NCBI GenBank assembly: GCA_002737345.1
Contig: NSIK01000016.1
Span: 70,158-134,157 of the forward strand
Length of the DNA: 64,000 nt
Direction of reading: 5' to 3'
From: Nitrospirota bacterium
Lineage (GTDB): Bacteria; Nitrospirota; Nitrospiria; Nitrospirales; Nitrospiraceae
Both the position numbers and the translations under genes were made by a program. Position 1 is the stretch's first letter; each line of letters starts with the position of its first letter. The notes under the pieces were generated by a model. It did not search any database. It saw only the letters and a list, made by a program, of their open reading frames with translations, and was not told where the DNA came from. This document shows, in pieces, positions 47,695-56,848 of this stretch.

Positions 47695-49569
47695 TTAGGC
47701 GGTATGGCCCTGTGAGTTTTCCGGGACTGGCAACCCCTCCAGCTGCATGATCCGTAGCGCGTTGGTCGTGGGGCAGGGGCCTGGCCTGAGCTGGTAGCCG
47801 AAGAGTAGTTCGCCTGCTGTCACCGTTTCCTTGAAATGGGCATTGGTCACGGTCGGTACACTGTGCTCCAATTCCGTTAATTCTAAATCGTGAGTGGTGA
47901 CGAGGCCAAATCCGTGGCTCTGGGCCAGGGCGGAGATGAAGGCACGGCTCCCGATCAACCGTTCACGATTATTGGTCCCCTTGAAAATTTCGTCGATCAA
48001 GAAGAGGACTGGCGGCTGGCTCCGGTCCGTCGCCGCGTCGAGCAGCGACTTCAGCCGTTTCACTTCCGCATAGAAAAACGAGAGGCCTGCGTCGAGCGAA
48101 TCGTCCACGCGGATGCAGCAGGCGATTCGCAGCCAGGTCCATTCGAATTGAGTGGCGCAGACCGGCGCGCCTGCTTGCGCGAGGCACAGATTCATTCCGA
48201 TGGTACGGAGGAAGGTGCTCTTGCCGGACATGTTGGAGCCAGTCACGAGCAGAATTTGTCCGAGACCACGGAGCGAGAAGTCGTTAGGCACGCGCTTTCC
48301 CGATGGGATCAGCGGGTGTGCGAGGTTGCGGGCGGAACAGAGAGCTGTGGACACGCTTCCCTGGCTATCGGCTGGGAGTGATGACGGCCATATATAGGTG
48401 GGGTGCAGGTGGGCGAAGGTGGCCAAGGCTGCCGCTGCTTCGACCTCCGCCAGTCGATCCAACCAGAGGGGTAGGTGATCATGGATCTGATCCTGAATCT
48501 GCCCCATTTTCCTGACGTACCAGAGGTCCCAGGGACAGAGGGCATTCACGACCAGGTGCACGAGCGGATGGGCCTTGATGCTCACGGCATGGAGTATCCT
48601 CGCTGCCTGCCGGATCTGCTGAGCCGGAGCTCTGTCGCTGTTGGTGAGGGGAGCCCAGGTGCGAGCGAGGGCAGAGGGAGATCGTCTGGCGTGGTGGTCG
48701 ATGTATCCGAGGACCTTGCCGAGCTTTTCCACTTCATGGTGCAGGCCCACCGCATGCTCGAGCAGTTCTTCGCCCTGGTCCGTGAAGAAATAGAGCAGGG
48801 AGTAGAGCCCAAATGACCACATCCAGTAGCCCGGGAGCCAATTCATGAGTGCGGCGAGCCCGAGCCCAAGAGTCGTCGCTGCGAGGAGGGTTTGCAGAAG
48901 CAGGATGATGTGTAGGTGGGGTATTTCCAGGCGATGTTGCAGCACCTTAGCCAAGCGATGGCCGTCGATCTCCTGTTCGCCGAGTAAGCGGGCTTCGAGC
49001 GTCAGACGATCGCGAAAGAGTGAGCGCGTTGTCAGTTCGCGGGCCAATGTTTGGCGCGCTGCCCATTCTTCAGGGGCCGGAGGTTGCGTGAGAAGCCAAG
49101 AGGCCAAGCGCTCGCGACCGTGCGAAGAGACGGTGGTGTCGAGCAGTTGGAACAATGAATGGGAGCCGACAAGATCCAGATCCTTGGCATAGAGATGGTT
49201 GTCCGGCTCTGGACAAGCCCGTTCCGGGAGCCGGTCCCAGTCGAGGCGGAGGCGAGCCAGATGCGTCTGCTTGATATGTTGCCATTGGCGGAGCCGATGA
49301 ATCCGTTGTTCCAGCCTGGTATGATAACTCGCGACGAGTAGGAAGAAGGCGAGGAAGCTGCCGAGCGACAGATTGCCTGCCTGGTACCAGCCAAGTCGGT
49401 AGAGGGTGATCGTGCAGAGTAGCGCGGTCACGAAGAGGATCAATCGCCAGCGCGTGAGAGTGGCGCTGGCTCGATGGCCCTTCACGAGCAATCGCGCCGT
49501 TCGACTCAGCAGCCGCTGCAACGTCTGTTCGCGCGAAGAAGTGTCTGCGGGGGAGTGGTTGTCCTGCAT
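47695..49569 (-). CDS. Membrane-associated MutS-like ATPase
   Basis: Hydrophobic segments near the N-terminus and mid-protein; LLVTGSNMSGKSTFLRTIGMN, VLFLIDEIFKGTNNRERLIGS, GLVTTHDLELT; start at 49569. Confidence 0.88.
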   Translation of the reverse strand: MQDNHSPADTSSREQTLQRLLSRTARLLVKGHRASATLTRWRLILFVTALLCTITLYRLGWYQAGNLSLGSFLAFFLLVASYHTRLEQRIHRLRQWQHIKQTHLARLRLDWDRLPERACPEPDNHLYAKDLDLVGSHSLFQLLDTTVSSHGRERLASWLLTQPPAPEEWAARQTLARELTTRSLFRDRLTLEARLLGEQEIDGHRLAKVLQHRLEIPHLHIILLLQTLLAATTLGLGLAALMNWLPGYWMWSFGLYSLLYFFTDQGEELLEHAVGLHHEVEKLGKVLGYIDHHARRSPSALARTWAPLTNSDRAPAQQIRQAARILHAVSIKAHPLVHLVVNALCPWDLWYVRKMGQIQDQIHDHLPLWLDRLAEVEAAAALATFAHLHPTYIWPSSLPADSQGSVSTALCSARNLAHPLIPSGKRVPNDFSLRGLGQILLVTGSNMSGKSTFLRTIGMNLCLAQAGAPVCATQFEWTWLRIACCIRVDDSLDAGLSFFYAEVKRLKSLLDAATDRSQPPVLFLIDEIFKGTNNRERLIGSRAFISALAQSHGFGLVTTHDLELTELEHSVPTVTNAHFKETVTAGELLFGYQLRPGPCPTTNALRIMQLEGLPVPENSQGHTA

Positions 49570-49629
49570 GGTCGATTCGACCTTACTGGATGGGTCTGGC
49601 TCCGTCAATAATGAAGAGGGCATGGTTGC

Positions 49630-50502
49630 ATGGCACAGGATTGGATTGAGGTGACGATTCATACCGATATCGATGCGGGCGAACTGCTGGGGGCTCTGGC
49701 GGACCCCTTCGCACAGGGGGCCTGGCAGGACGGTCAGACGATTCATCTTTATTGGCCGAGCGAGCGGTGGAGTGCCGATCATGTGGTGGGGCTTCGGGCT
49801 CTATTGGAACAATTCGGTGATGCCACGGCCGAGCTGTCGGTGCAGCCGGTGCCGGATCGGGATTGGAACAGGCAATGGGCTCAGTCGGTCAAGCCCATCA
49901 GGATCGGCCGGAGGATCGTGATCAGGCCGAGCTGGGAGGAGGCGACATTGCAGGCGGGGGACATTGAGATTGTGCTCGATCCGAAACAGGCCTTCGGGAC
50001 CGGGCACCATGCGACGACCAGCATGTTGCTCGAATGGCTTGAAGGATTCATTCACGGCGGCGAGTCCGTGCTGGATGTGGGATCTGGGAGCGGCATTCTG
50101 GCGATGGTGGCCCTGCGGCTTGGGGCTGCCTCGGCTGTGGGGGTGGAATGCGATCCTGTCGCGGTGGACTGCGCGAAGAACTATGCAAGCGAGAATGGGT
50201 TTGGACAGGAGCTGAGATTGGCCTGCGGAACGTTGAGCGATGTGGCGGGGTGGATCAAGCCGAATCTAGTGCTGGCGAATCTTGATCGGCAGACGTTGCT
50301 CTTATTGTGCGATGAACTCGCGTCTTATGTGAATCATGGCGCGCGGCTCTTGCTGTCCGGGGTGTTACTCGATCAAGAAGCAGAAGTACTTGCGGCATTC
50401 GCCAAGGCCGGCGCCTGCTTCTCGCGGCGGCGGGAGCAAGATGGATGGGTGGCGGTGGAGTTGCTGAAAGCGGAATCCTGTGAAGGGCTCTCGCGTGGCT
50501 GA
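49630..50502 (+). CDS. prmA: Ribosomal protein L11 methyltransferase
   Basis: DPKQAFGTGHHATTSMLLEWL, VLDVGSGSGILAMVAL, NLVLANLDRQTLL. Confidence 0.92.
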   Translation: MAQDWIEVTIHTDIDAGELLGALADPFAQGAWQDGQTIHLYWPSERWSADHVVGLRALLEQFGDATAELSVQPVPDRDWNRQWAQSVKPIRIGRRIVIRPSWEEATLQAGDIEIVLDPKQAFGTGHHATTSMLLEWLEGFIHGGESVLDVGSGSGILAMVALRLGAASAVGVECDPVAVDCAKNYASENGFGQELRLACGTLSDVAGWIKPNLVLANLDRQTLLLLCDELASYVNHGARLLLSGVLLDQEAEVLAAFAKAGACFSRRREQDGWVAVELLKAESCEGLSRG

Positions 50503-50980
50503 AACGGAACAATTATCCCATCCCCGCCTGCACCAGATTAATGTGTCGGACGGGGGTGTGCCGAAACGTCGAGTTCTGGAAGCTATGATCGCTAAAGCCG
50601 GTGTTGAGGGCGATCGGCAACGAAACCTCAAAGTGCATGGAGGGCAGGATCGGGCCGTTTGCCTCTTCTCGCGTGAACTGCTCGAGCGGCTGCAAAAGGA
50701 AGGTCATCCGATCGAGGCAGGCTCATCGGGGGAGAATCTGACCCTCGCTGGATTGGAGTGGAGGCTCATAAAGCCTGGCGTGAAATTGTCGATCGGGCCG
50801 GACGTGCAGCTGGAAGTGACGAGCTATACGGTTCCTTGCCGCTACAATGCGCAGTGGTTTCAGGACGGGGACTATCACAGGATCTCTCAGGAAAAGAATC
50901 CTGGCTGGAGCCGGGTCTATGCAAAGGTGCTGCGCGCAGGACTGGTGAGGCCTGGCGACGTAGTAGAGATACAGAGCTGA
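50480..50980 (+). CDS. MOSC domain protein
   Basis: GVEGDRQRNLKVHGGQDRAVCLFSRELLE, GSSGENLTLAGLEW, Cys in SYTVPCRYNAQ. Confidence 0.88.
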   Translation: MKGSRVAETEQLSHPRLHQINVSDGGVPKRRVLEAMIAKAGVEGDRQRNLKVHGGQDRAVCLFSRELLERLQKEGHPIEAGSSGENLTLAGLEWRLIKPGVKLSIGPDVQLEVTSYTVPCRYNAQWFQDGDYHRISQEKNPGWSRVYAKVLRAGLVRPGDVVEIQS

Positions 50981-51025
50981 GAGCGGATGGCGAGGGTTCG
51001 GATGGTAGGGTTGGCTGGATAAGTA

Positions 51026-51075
51026 GTTGGGGCCCCTGTATCTGAATGCCCGGTGGTTCAGGGAGGGGCCCCAAC
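51026..51075. terminator. Strong 12-bp GC-rich hairpin with inner CTGAA/TTCAG pairing, between convergent genes
   Basis: GTTGGGGCCCCT ... AGGGGCCCCAAC. Confidence 0.65.
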
Positions 51076-51108
51076 GCAGATGCTTCTGAAACGGAACCTA
51101 GGAATGGT

Positions 51109-51381
51109 TTAGTTCACTGCAGCCTTCAGGGCCTTGCCTGCCTTGAATTTTGGAACTTTGGCTGCTTTGATTTTGAGGGCCTTGCCCGTGCGAGGGTTGC
51201 GGCCGACGCGAGCGGCCCGGTGGCTCACTCGGAACGTGCCAAATCCAACCAGGGCAACCGTCTGCTTTTTCTTGAGTGCGGCTTTGATTGCACTCAATGC
51301 CCCGTCTAATGCTCTGCCTGCCGAGGCTTTTGAGAGGTCGGCATGTTTGGCGATCGCTTCGATGAGTTCAGATTTATTCAC
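51109..51381 (-). CDS. HU/IHF-family DNA-binding protein
   Basis: [59 protein letters not shown]. Confidence 0.95.
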   Translation of the reverse strand: MNKSELIEAIAKHADLSKASAGRALDGALSAIKAALKKKQTVALVGFGTFRVSHRAARVGRNPRTGKALKIKAAKVPKFKAGKALKAAVN

Positions 51382-51435
51382 GTAAGTTCCCTTTCAGTAA
51401 TGGGAGCACAGTGACAGGGAAACCCTGTTCGTGTT

Positions 51436-51464
51436 TTTATAGCAAGCCGTTCTGGATTGGTCAA
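51436..51464 (-). promoter_or_regulatory. sigma70-like promoter of the HU gene, TTGACC-N17-TATAAA
   Basis: Reverse complement TTGACC 51459-51464, TATAAA 51436-51441. Confidence 0.7.
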
Positions 51465-51481
51465 GCAACGGAGCCGCCTCT

Positions 51482-51605
51482 AGCAGGATGCTGAAAAATA
51501 CCGCCAGCGGCGGTCTCGCTTCACGAAGAGGCTCAACGCACCACAAGGGTACGCCTCGACTCTTCGCTTGCTGCCGTCTTGCAGAGGGTATTTTTGAGCA
51601 TCTGA
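51482..51605. repeat. Dispersed palindromic repeat family 1, full copy (R4)
   Basis: AGCAGGATGCTGAAAAATACCGCCAGC...GGGTACGCCTCGACTC...GAGGGTATTTTTGAGCATCTGA. Confidence 0.9.
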
Positions 51606-51688
51606 TATGATTGAGGGCTCCATGCCATATGGCGTATGTCACTCAGGCTGTTCCTATACATCGAGTTTGTTAGATTGATGGGGGATCT

Positions 51689-52345
51689 GTGAACCGAATA
51701 CTTGAGCCGGAACTGATGGAGGACGATGCACAGGCCCAGGCTTATGCGGAGGCGGATTTTTCGCAAGAGAACCAGGGTTTCGTCGATCGCTTCCGCACAT
51801 CCTTTCCTGATTTCTTCGAGGGTCATGTCCTCGACCTTGGCTGTGGTCCTGGCGATATTCCTATTCGTTTTGCGCGCGCAATGCCTGGTTGTTTGGTGAT
51901 CGGTGTCGATGCGTCGGCCCCGATGGTGCAGTTGGCGGAGGAGGCGGTGCGGCAGGCGGGTCTGTCCGGTCGTATCACCTTTCTTTGTGAGCGTTTTCAA
52001 GCCGTTGCACTGAGTGAGCCGGCCGATGCCGCGATTTCCAATAGCCTGTTGCACCATGTGCCGAACCCCCTTCAGTTTTGGCATAAGCTGAGATTGGCGG
52101 TAAAGCCCGGCTCGCCGGTGCTGGTGATGGATCTCTTGAGGCCTGAGTCGCCGGAAGAGGCGCAGGCCATCGTTGATTTGCATGCTTCCAAGGCGCCGGA
52201 CATCCTGAGGAGAGATTTTTACAACTCGCTGCTTGCAGCCTTTACGGAAGATGAGGTGGCGGCGCAGTTGGCGGAAATGAATTTGAGCCGGTTGATGATT
52301 GATGTGCCGGATGGCCGGCATTGGGTGGTCGGAGGGCTTGTCTAG
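51689..52345 (+). CDS. Class I SAM-dependent methyltransferase
   Basis: VLDLGCGPGDIPIRFARAMPGCLVIGVDAS, ISNSLLHHVPNP. Confidence 0.9.
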   Translation: MNRILEPELMEDDAQAQAYAEADFSQENQGFVDRFRTSFPDFFEGHVLDLGCGPGDIPIRFARAMPGCLVIGVDASAPMVQLAEEAVRQAGLSGRITFLCERFQAVALSEPADAAISNSLLHHVPNPLQFWHKLRLAVKPGSPVLVMDLLRPESPEEAQAIVDLHASKAPDILRRDFYNSLLAAFTEDEVAAQLAEMNLSRLMIDVPDGRHWVVGGLV

Positions 52346-52390
52346 ACGTCAGGATGGTGGAAGCTACCACCAACTTCTTTCTCCTCTCGG
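52346..52390 (+). repeat. Degenerate end fragment of repeat family 1 (R8)
   Basis: CAGGATGGTGGAAGCTACCACCAACTTCTTTCTCCTCTCGG. Confidence 0.35.
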
Positions 52391-52433
52391 TCTTGTCAAA
52401 TTAAATCTGTCAACGTCCCCCCGCTGAACCCTC

Positions 52434-52459
52434 GCCCTCTGCCCTGCGGAGCAGAGGGC
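52434..52459. terminator. 9-bp hairpin GCCCTCTGC/GCAGAGGGC between convergent genes
   Basis: Perfect inverted repeat, 8-nt loop. Confidence 0.45.
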
Positions 52460-52648
52460 TCCAGGCTATAGACGCTTACGCGGTTTAATTTCGCCCCAAT
52501 AAACCCTACGAATCAAAAAATTAAAGAATACAAAATGATTGCTAAGACAGTATTTGCGATCCTTCAGGGAGGGTCCTCGCGTGTGATCCATTAAAGACTA
52601 AACTATTAACTGCAGCCAGCATTAAGCCCGCCGCAGTGAGTTTCTGAA

Positions 52649-53422
52649 TCAATAATGCCTTGAGAGATGACTTACAAGCCACTCGCCAATCGCTGTGGTC
52701 ATCTGGCGGAAATCCTCTCCGCGAGTGAACTGGTGATCGGCGTTAGGCAGGAGATCTAGCCGTTTCTGGCCTCTCAGTACGTCGTGCAATCGTCGGCTTT
52801 GATGGAGGGGGACACATTCGTCCTGTTCGCCCTGCACGATCAATGTGGGGATGGTGATCCGTTCGGCTGGTCCATAGGCAATGTGGTTCAGACAGTCTTC
52901 GTAGAAACCGTACCGCAATCTGATCCGCTCAGTGCCTCCCATGATATTCGGGATCGTGTCTGTATCTTGCCAGCGAGCCAACTCTTCAGGGCCCAACGTG
53001 AGGAGCAGTTCTTCCGCGAAATCCACCACAGGACATTTGAGGGCCAGACAGGCGATCTCGCGACGCTGGGCTGCTGTGAGGATGGCGACGAGTCCTCCAA
53101 AGCTTGAGCCGACGAGCCCGATCTTGTCATAGCCTCTGGCTGTTACCAGATTCAGGGCTGCCAAGGTTTGCTGTATCGCCAGCGTGGTCGTGATGGCTTC
53201 GAACGGTCCCTCGCTCTCTCCTTGGCCGAAAAAGTCGAATCGAAATGTTGCGAGGCCCTGTTCGTTCAGGAGGCGGGTCAAGGTTTTGTTCGTCGTGCTG
53301 TTTTTCCCGGAGAGAAAGCCATGACACAGGAGAGCGAGACTGGTCGTCGGCTTCTCGGGCTTGCTGAGGATCGCAGCAACGCTGTGACCTTGCAGATCGC
53401 GAAAGGTTAGGGCTTCTTCCAT
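52649..53422 (-). CDS. Alpha/beta hydrolase
   Basis: LALLCHGFLSGK, IGLVGSSFGGLVAIL (GxSxGG), QGEQDECVPL, DHQFTRGED. Confidence 0.9.
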   Translation of the reverse strand: MEEALTFRDLQGHSVAAILSKPEKPTTSLALLCHGFLSGKNSTTNKTLTRLLNEQGLATFRFDFFGQGESEGPFEAITTTLAIQQTLAALNLVTARGYDKIGLVGSSFGGLVAILTAAQRREIACLALKCPVVDFAEELLLTLGPEELARWQDTDTIPNIMGGTERIRLRYGFYEDCLNHIAYGPAERITIPTLIVQGEQDECVPLHQSRRLHDVLRGQKRLDLLPNADHQFTRGEDFRQMTTAIGEWLVSHLSRHY

Positions 53423-53431
53423 GGGCGGCGA

Positions 53432-54712
53432 TTAGTTGGAAGGCCTGGCTCTAACCACCCAGGCGAGTTTGGCCGTAAAGAGGGTCAAGCTGCCCAGGAG
53501 CAGACCAACTGTGATCCACGTCGCGATCTGAATGGAGAGCGAAGTGAGAGAGAAGTTCCAGGTCATTGCAGCCAGCAGGCCGAAGCTCATCGTGCCTAAA
53601 CTCAATCCCGTCAGCTGAACGGTTCGCCACCGGTTCATGATGGCGGTGAGTTGCTCTCGATAAAGCCCCTGCTTTTTCTTGCTGGGGACACGACTGGTTG
53701 CCAGCATTTCAGGAATGCCATAGGACAGGGCCCCTACGACGGTCTGGAGGATGAACCCGATCAAGGCCATGTGGGTATAAGCCGCGAGGTGCAAGGACCC
53801 GAACGGGAGTATCGGCAACTGGGGGAATGCGTTGGCTCCGATGAGGACCCCCATGATCATGGTGAGGACTAGGAAAAATGTCGCGACCAGGAGGTGGTCG
53901 GAGGCGGCATTCCCCCGCTGGCCTGAGCCGATCCAGGTGCGCAGGAGGTTATAGGCATAGAGGCCGATGCTGATGACGAGCAGTCCCCCCACTGCAAGTT
54001 CAAGCTGGAGGGACGAGGTGATAAACCCGCCGATCAAGACGGCAAAGCCGACTGGTAGCAGTCTCATGACGAGTGTGGCGAGTCGCGGACTGTAGAGCTC
54101 GGCATGCAGGATGATCGGCAGGAGGCGATGCGTGAGGCCGATGATGGCCAGCGTGACAAATCCCAGCAGAATGATATGGAGATGCAGAAGCCGCGCATGG
54201 GCATAGAATTCCGGCATGAAGCGGAAGGCCATCGCGTCGCCCAGCCCCAATCCTGCGAGCAGGGCGAGGAGTGAGAATCGATAGAGCCAGGAGGAACTGG
54301 CTGGCTCAGCGCGGTGTTGCCGCGTGTATTGCCAGGCGGTCGAGGCAAGGGAGAGGGCTACCCCAATCACCACGATTCCTGCCAGGCCGACGATCCTCAT
54401 GTTTCCGAGTCCGAATCCCATGAGCAACGCTGCCGTTGCAGCGTTCAGGGTGACGAAGAGCAGCAGATGCGAGTCGGACGGGGTTCGGTCGCCTTGGGCA
54501 CTATGGGACTGGGAGGCGAGCAATCCGCCGACCATTAGTTGGAGGATGCCACCAATGAGGGCGGCATGCACATGGACCAGTTTGAGCCAGGAGGGCAGTG
54601 GCGTGCCATGGATCCATCCAATCAGGATGGTGAATCCCGCCAGAGCGGCCAGCAGGAGCCAGCTAAATCCTGTGACCAGAAAGCCTAGTGGGCGACAACT
54701 GAAACGGCTCAT
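53432..54712 (-). CDS. About 12-TM membrane protein resembling heme-copper oxidase subunit I
   Basis: Polytopic; conserved-looking His groups VHVHAALIGG, HARLLHLHIILLGF...THRLLPII, HLAAYTHMALIGFILQTVVGALSYGIPEM. Confidence 0.55.
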   Translation of the reverse strand: MSRFSCRPLGFLVTGFSWLLLAALAGFTILIGWIHGTPLPSWLKLVHVHAALIGGILQLMVGGLLASQSHSAQGDRTPSDSHLLLFVTLNAATAALLMGFGLGNMRIVGLAGIVVIGVALSLASTAWQYTRQHRAEPASSSWLYRFSLLALLAGLGLGDAMAFRFMPEFYAHARLLHLHIILLGFVTLAIIGLTHRLLPIILHAELYSPRLATLVMRLLPVGFAVLIGGFITSSLQLELAVGGLLVISIGLYAYNLLRTWIGSGQRGNAASDHLLVATFFLVLTMIMGVLIGANAFPQLPILPFGSLHLAAYTHMALIGFILQTVVGALSYGIPEMLATSRVPSKKKQGLYREQLTAIMNRWRTVQLTGLSLGTMSFGLLAAMTWNFSLTSLSIQIATWITVGLLLGSLTLFTAKLAWVVRARPSN

Positions 54713-54723
54713 GGAGTCTTCCT

Positions 54724-54790
54724 AGCAGACGGCTGCAAGCTATGGTGGTATGCGAGAACAAAGCTGGCGGACTTTTTCCGCATCCTGCTA
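54724..54790 (-). repeat. Dispersed palindromic repeat family 1, short copy (R5)
   Basis: Reverse complement TAGCAGGATGCGGAAAAAGTCCGCCAGCTTTGTTCTCGCATACC. Confidence 0.8.
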
Positions 54791-55591
54791 TGTCGGGAGA
54801 AAGTAGAAATGATTTGTTGGTCCCGTTCCGTGGCCGATCGCCAAACTATGGCGAATAGCTTCAGTGAGATAGGTTTTAGCCGATTGAACCGCATCGTTCA
54901 CCGATTTGCCGCGGGCGAGATGGGCGGCGATGGCCGAGGCCAGCGTGCAGCCAGTGCCGTGCGTGTGGGGAGTGTCGATGAACTCTCCCTTGAACACATT
55001 GAAGAACCGGCCGTCATAGAGCAGGTCGGTAGCCCGTTCCGCCAGCAAATGGCCGCCCTTGATCAGCACATATTTGCAGCCGAATCCGTGGATGATTTTG
55101 GCGGCGCGGCGCGCGTCGGCGAGCGTTTTGATTTCAAGGCCGGACAGTTGCTGCGCCTCATGGATGTTCGGCGTGACGAGCAGCGCCAAAGGGAAAAGCT
55201 GCTTTTTCATGGCGTCAATCGCTTCCGGCTTGAGCAGGGCCTGGCCGGTCTTCGAGATCATCACCGGGTCTACGACGAGATTCGTGACATTCTGGGGCCT
55301 CAGGAGTTTCGCGACGGTCTCAACAATCGCCATCGAGGAAAGCATGCCAGTCTTTACTGCGGCGACGTCGAAATCCTGGAAGACCGCATCAATTTGCGCC
55401 GCGACGATCGAGGTCGGCAACTCAAAGACGTCGGTGACCTTTTCCGTATTCTGCGCGGTGACGGCGGTAATCACCGACATGGCAAAGACGCCGTTGGCCG
55501 ACATGGATTTGATATCGGCCTGGATGCCCGCGCCTCCACCGGAATCGGAGCCGGCAATGGCCAAGACTTGTTTGATCGATGTTGTGTTCAT
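54788..55591 (-). CDS. thiD: Hydroxymethylpyrimidine/phosphomethylpyrimidine kinase
   Basis: AIAGSDSGGGAGIQADIKSMSANGVFAMSVITAVTAQNT, VDPVMISKTG, IDTPHTHGTGCTLASAIAAHLA. Confidence 0.95.
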   Translation of the reverse strand: MNTTSIKQVLAIAGSDSGGGAGIQADIKSMSANGVFAMSVITAVTAQNTEKVTDVFELPTSIVAAQIDAVFQDFDVAAVKTGMLSSMAIVETVAKLLRPQNVTNLVVDPVMISKTGQALLKPEAIDAMKKQLFPLALLVTPNIHEAQQLSGLEIKTLADARRAAKIIHGFGCKYVLIKGGHLLAERATDLLYDGRFFNVFKGEFIDTPHTHGTGCTLASAIAAHLARGKSVNDAVQSAKTYLTEAIRHSLAIGHGTGPTNHFYFLPT

Positions 55592-56106
55592 GGGCCTATC
55601 AATTGCACGGTCACGGGATGGTTTCGTTGGGGGGTAACTTTGGTCTGAGCCTTTGACCGTCGTAGATATTTTTTTGACAACTATTGTCTTGGTCGTTTTC
55701 CATTTTTTACCTTAAATCTTAGCTTATGATGCAATTATAGTTAATTTATTCTTCAAAATCATAGACTTTTCTAACTTTCCATAAAGATCGTCTCAAGGCG
55801 AACTTTACTGTTGTTTGGCTCGCTACAGCGAGGTTTACGAGCCTGATAGCCTCCTCGGGTCAGGAGCTAAAAACTGAAAGCAAGAAATCAAAAGAAAACA
55901 GTTAAGTAGCGACTAGAAACAACCACTAATACGTGAAGGGATATGTCAAAGACTGAGCGGACTGACTGGAGCCAATCGCATCGATGATTACAGCGGCGTG
56001 TGCGAAGGTGGGCGGGGTGCCCCATCGTGCGCGTTCTGCGAGAATTAGGGGATCCCATTCACGACTTCACGCTTTTACTATTTTCCCAATCTGGCCCGCC
56101 CTCCCT

Positions 56107-56775
56107 TCACACCGGCCACTCTTCTTCCTTCCAGGCCATCTCCCAGAACATCCACTCATACCGCGAACTGAGTACAAACGATTTTTCCATCCGTTTCTTT
56201 TCTTCCTTGCCCGCCGTTTTGGCCCATTGGTCCACTTTTTTTCTCATCCATTCCTGCACCTCGGCGAACTCCGGCGACCCATAGAGCATGAGCCAGTCGC
56301 GATAGGGATGTTTCGTGGAGGGAGGTCCATTCTTGAGCAAATGTTGCCCTACGACGCAATAGATCCAGGCGCAGGGGAGTGCGACGACCGTGATCTCTGC
56401 CGCCGAGCCAGTATGGGCGATGGTAAGCATATGCCTAGTGTAGGCATAGTTCGTTGGCGCCATCGGCACGGAGGACATTTCCTTCGCTGTCATCTTCCAT
56501 CGCTTCCCATAGTTCTCGTGGAGGCTCCGTTCGACGGTGATGGTTTCCTCCGCGAGCCTGGCGAAGCGCAGCGCGCTCTCGGATTCCGGCGCTCTAACGG
56601 CTCCGGCCGCGAAGACACGGGACAGGTCGCCGAGGAATCTCGCATCTTGAAGTATGTAATATTTAAATTTTCGCTCGGGCAAGGTGCCGTTGCCGAGCGC
56701 AACGACGAAGGGATGGGTGAGCTGACTATCCCAGGTGGATTGCGCCAGCTTGCGGAGATGGTCAGAGAACGACAT
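56107..56775 (-). CDS. tenA: TenA/thiaminase II family protein
   Basis: MSFSDHLRKLAQSTWDSQLTHPFVVALGNGTLPERKFKYYILQDARFL; start at 56775. Confidence 0.9.
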   Translation of the reverse strand: MSFSDHLRKLAQSTWDSQLTHPFVVALGNGTLPERKFKYYILQDARFLGDLSRVFAAGAVRAPESESALRFARLAEETITVERSLHENYGKRWKMTAKEMSSVPMAPTNYAYTRHMLTIAHTGSAAEITVVALPCAWIYCVVGQHLLKNGPPSTKHPYRDWLMLYGSPEFAEVQEWMRKKVDQWAKTAGKEEKKRMEKSFVLSSRYEWMFWEMAWKEEEWPV

Positions 56776-56848
56776 GCGGATATTCCTTTCGCGTTCGATT
56801 GGGCGACGGCAACCATTTTCGCAAGCGAGGGGGCTGGCGCTTGTGCCG

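Noticed and set aside
55592-56106. TPP riboswitch near thiD/tenA
   Set aside because: Looked on both strands for CTGAGA / ACCTGATCTGG-type aptamer motifs and saw none.
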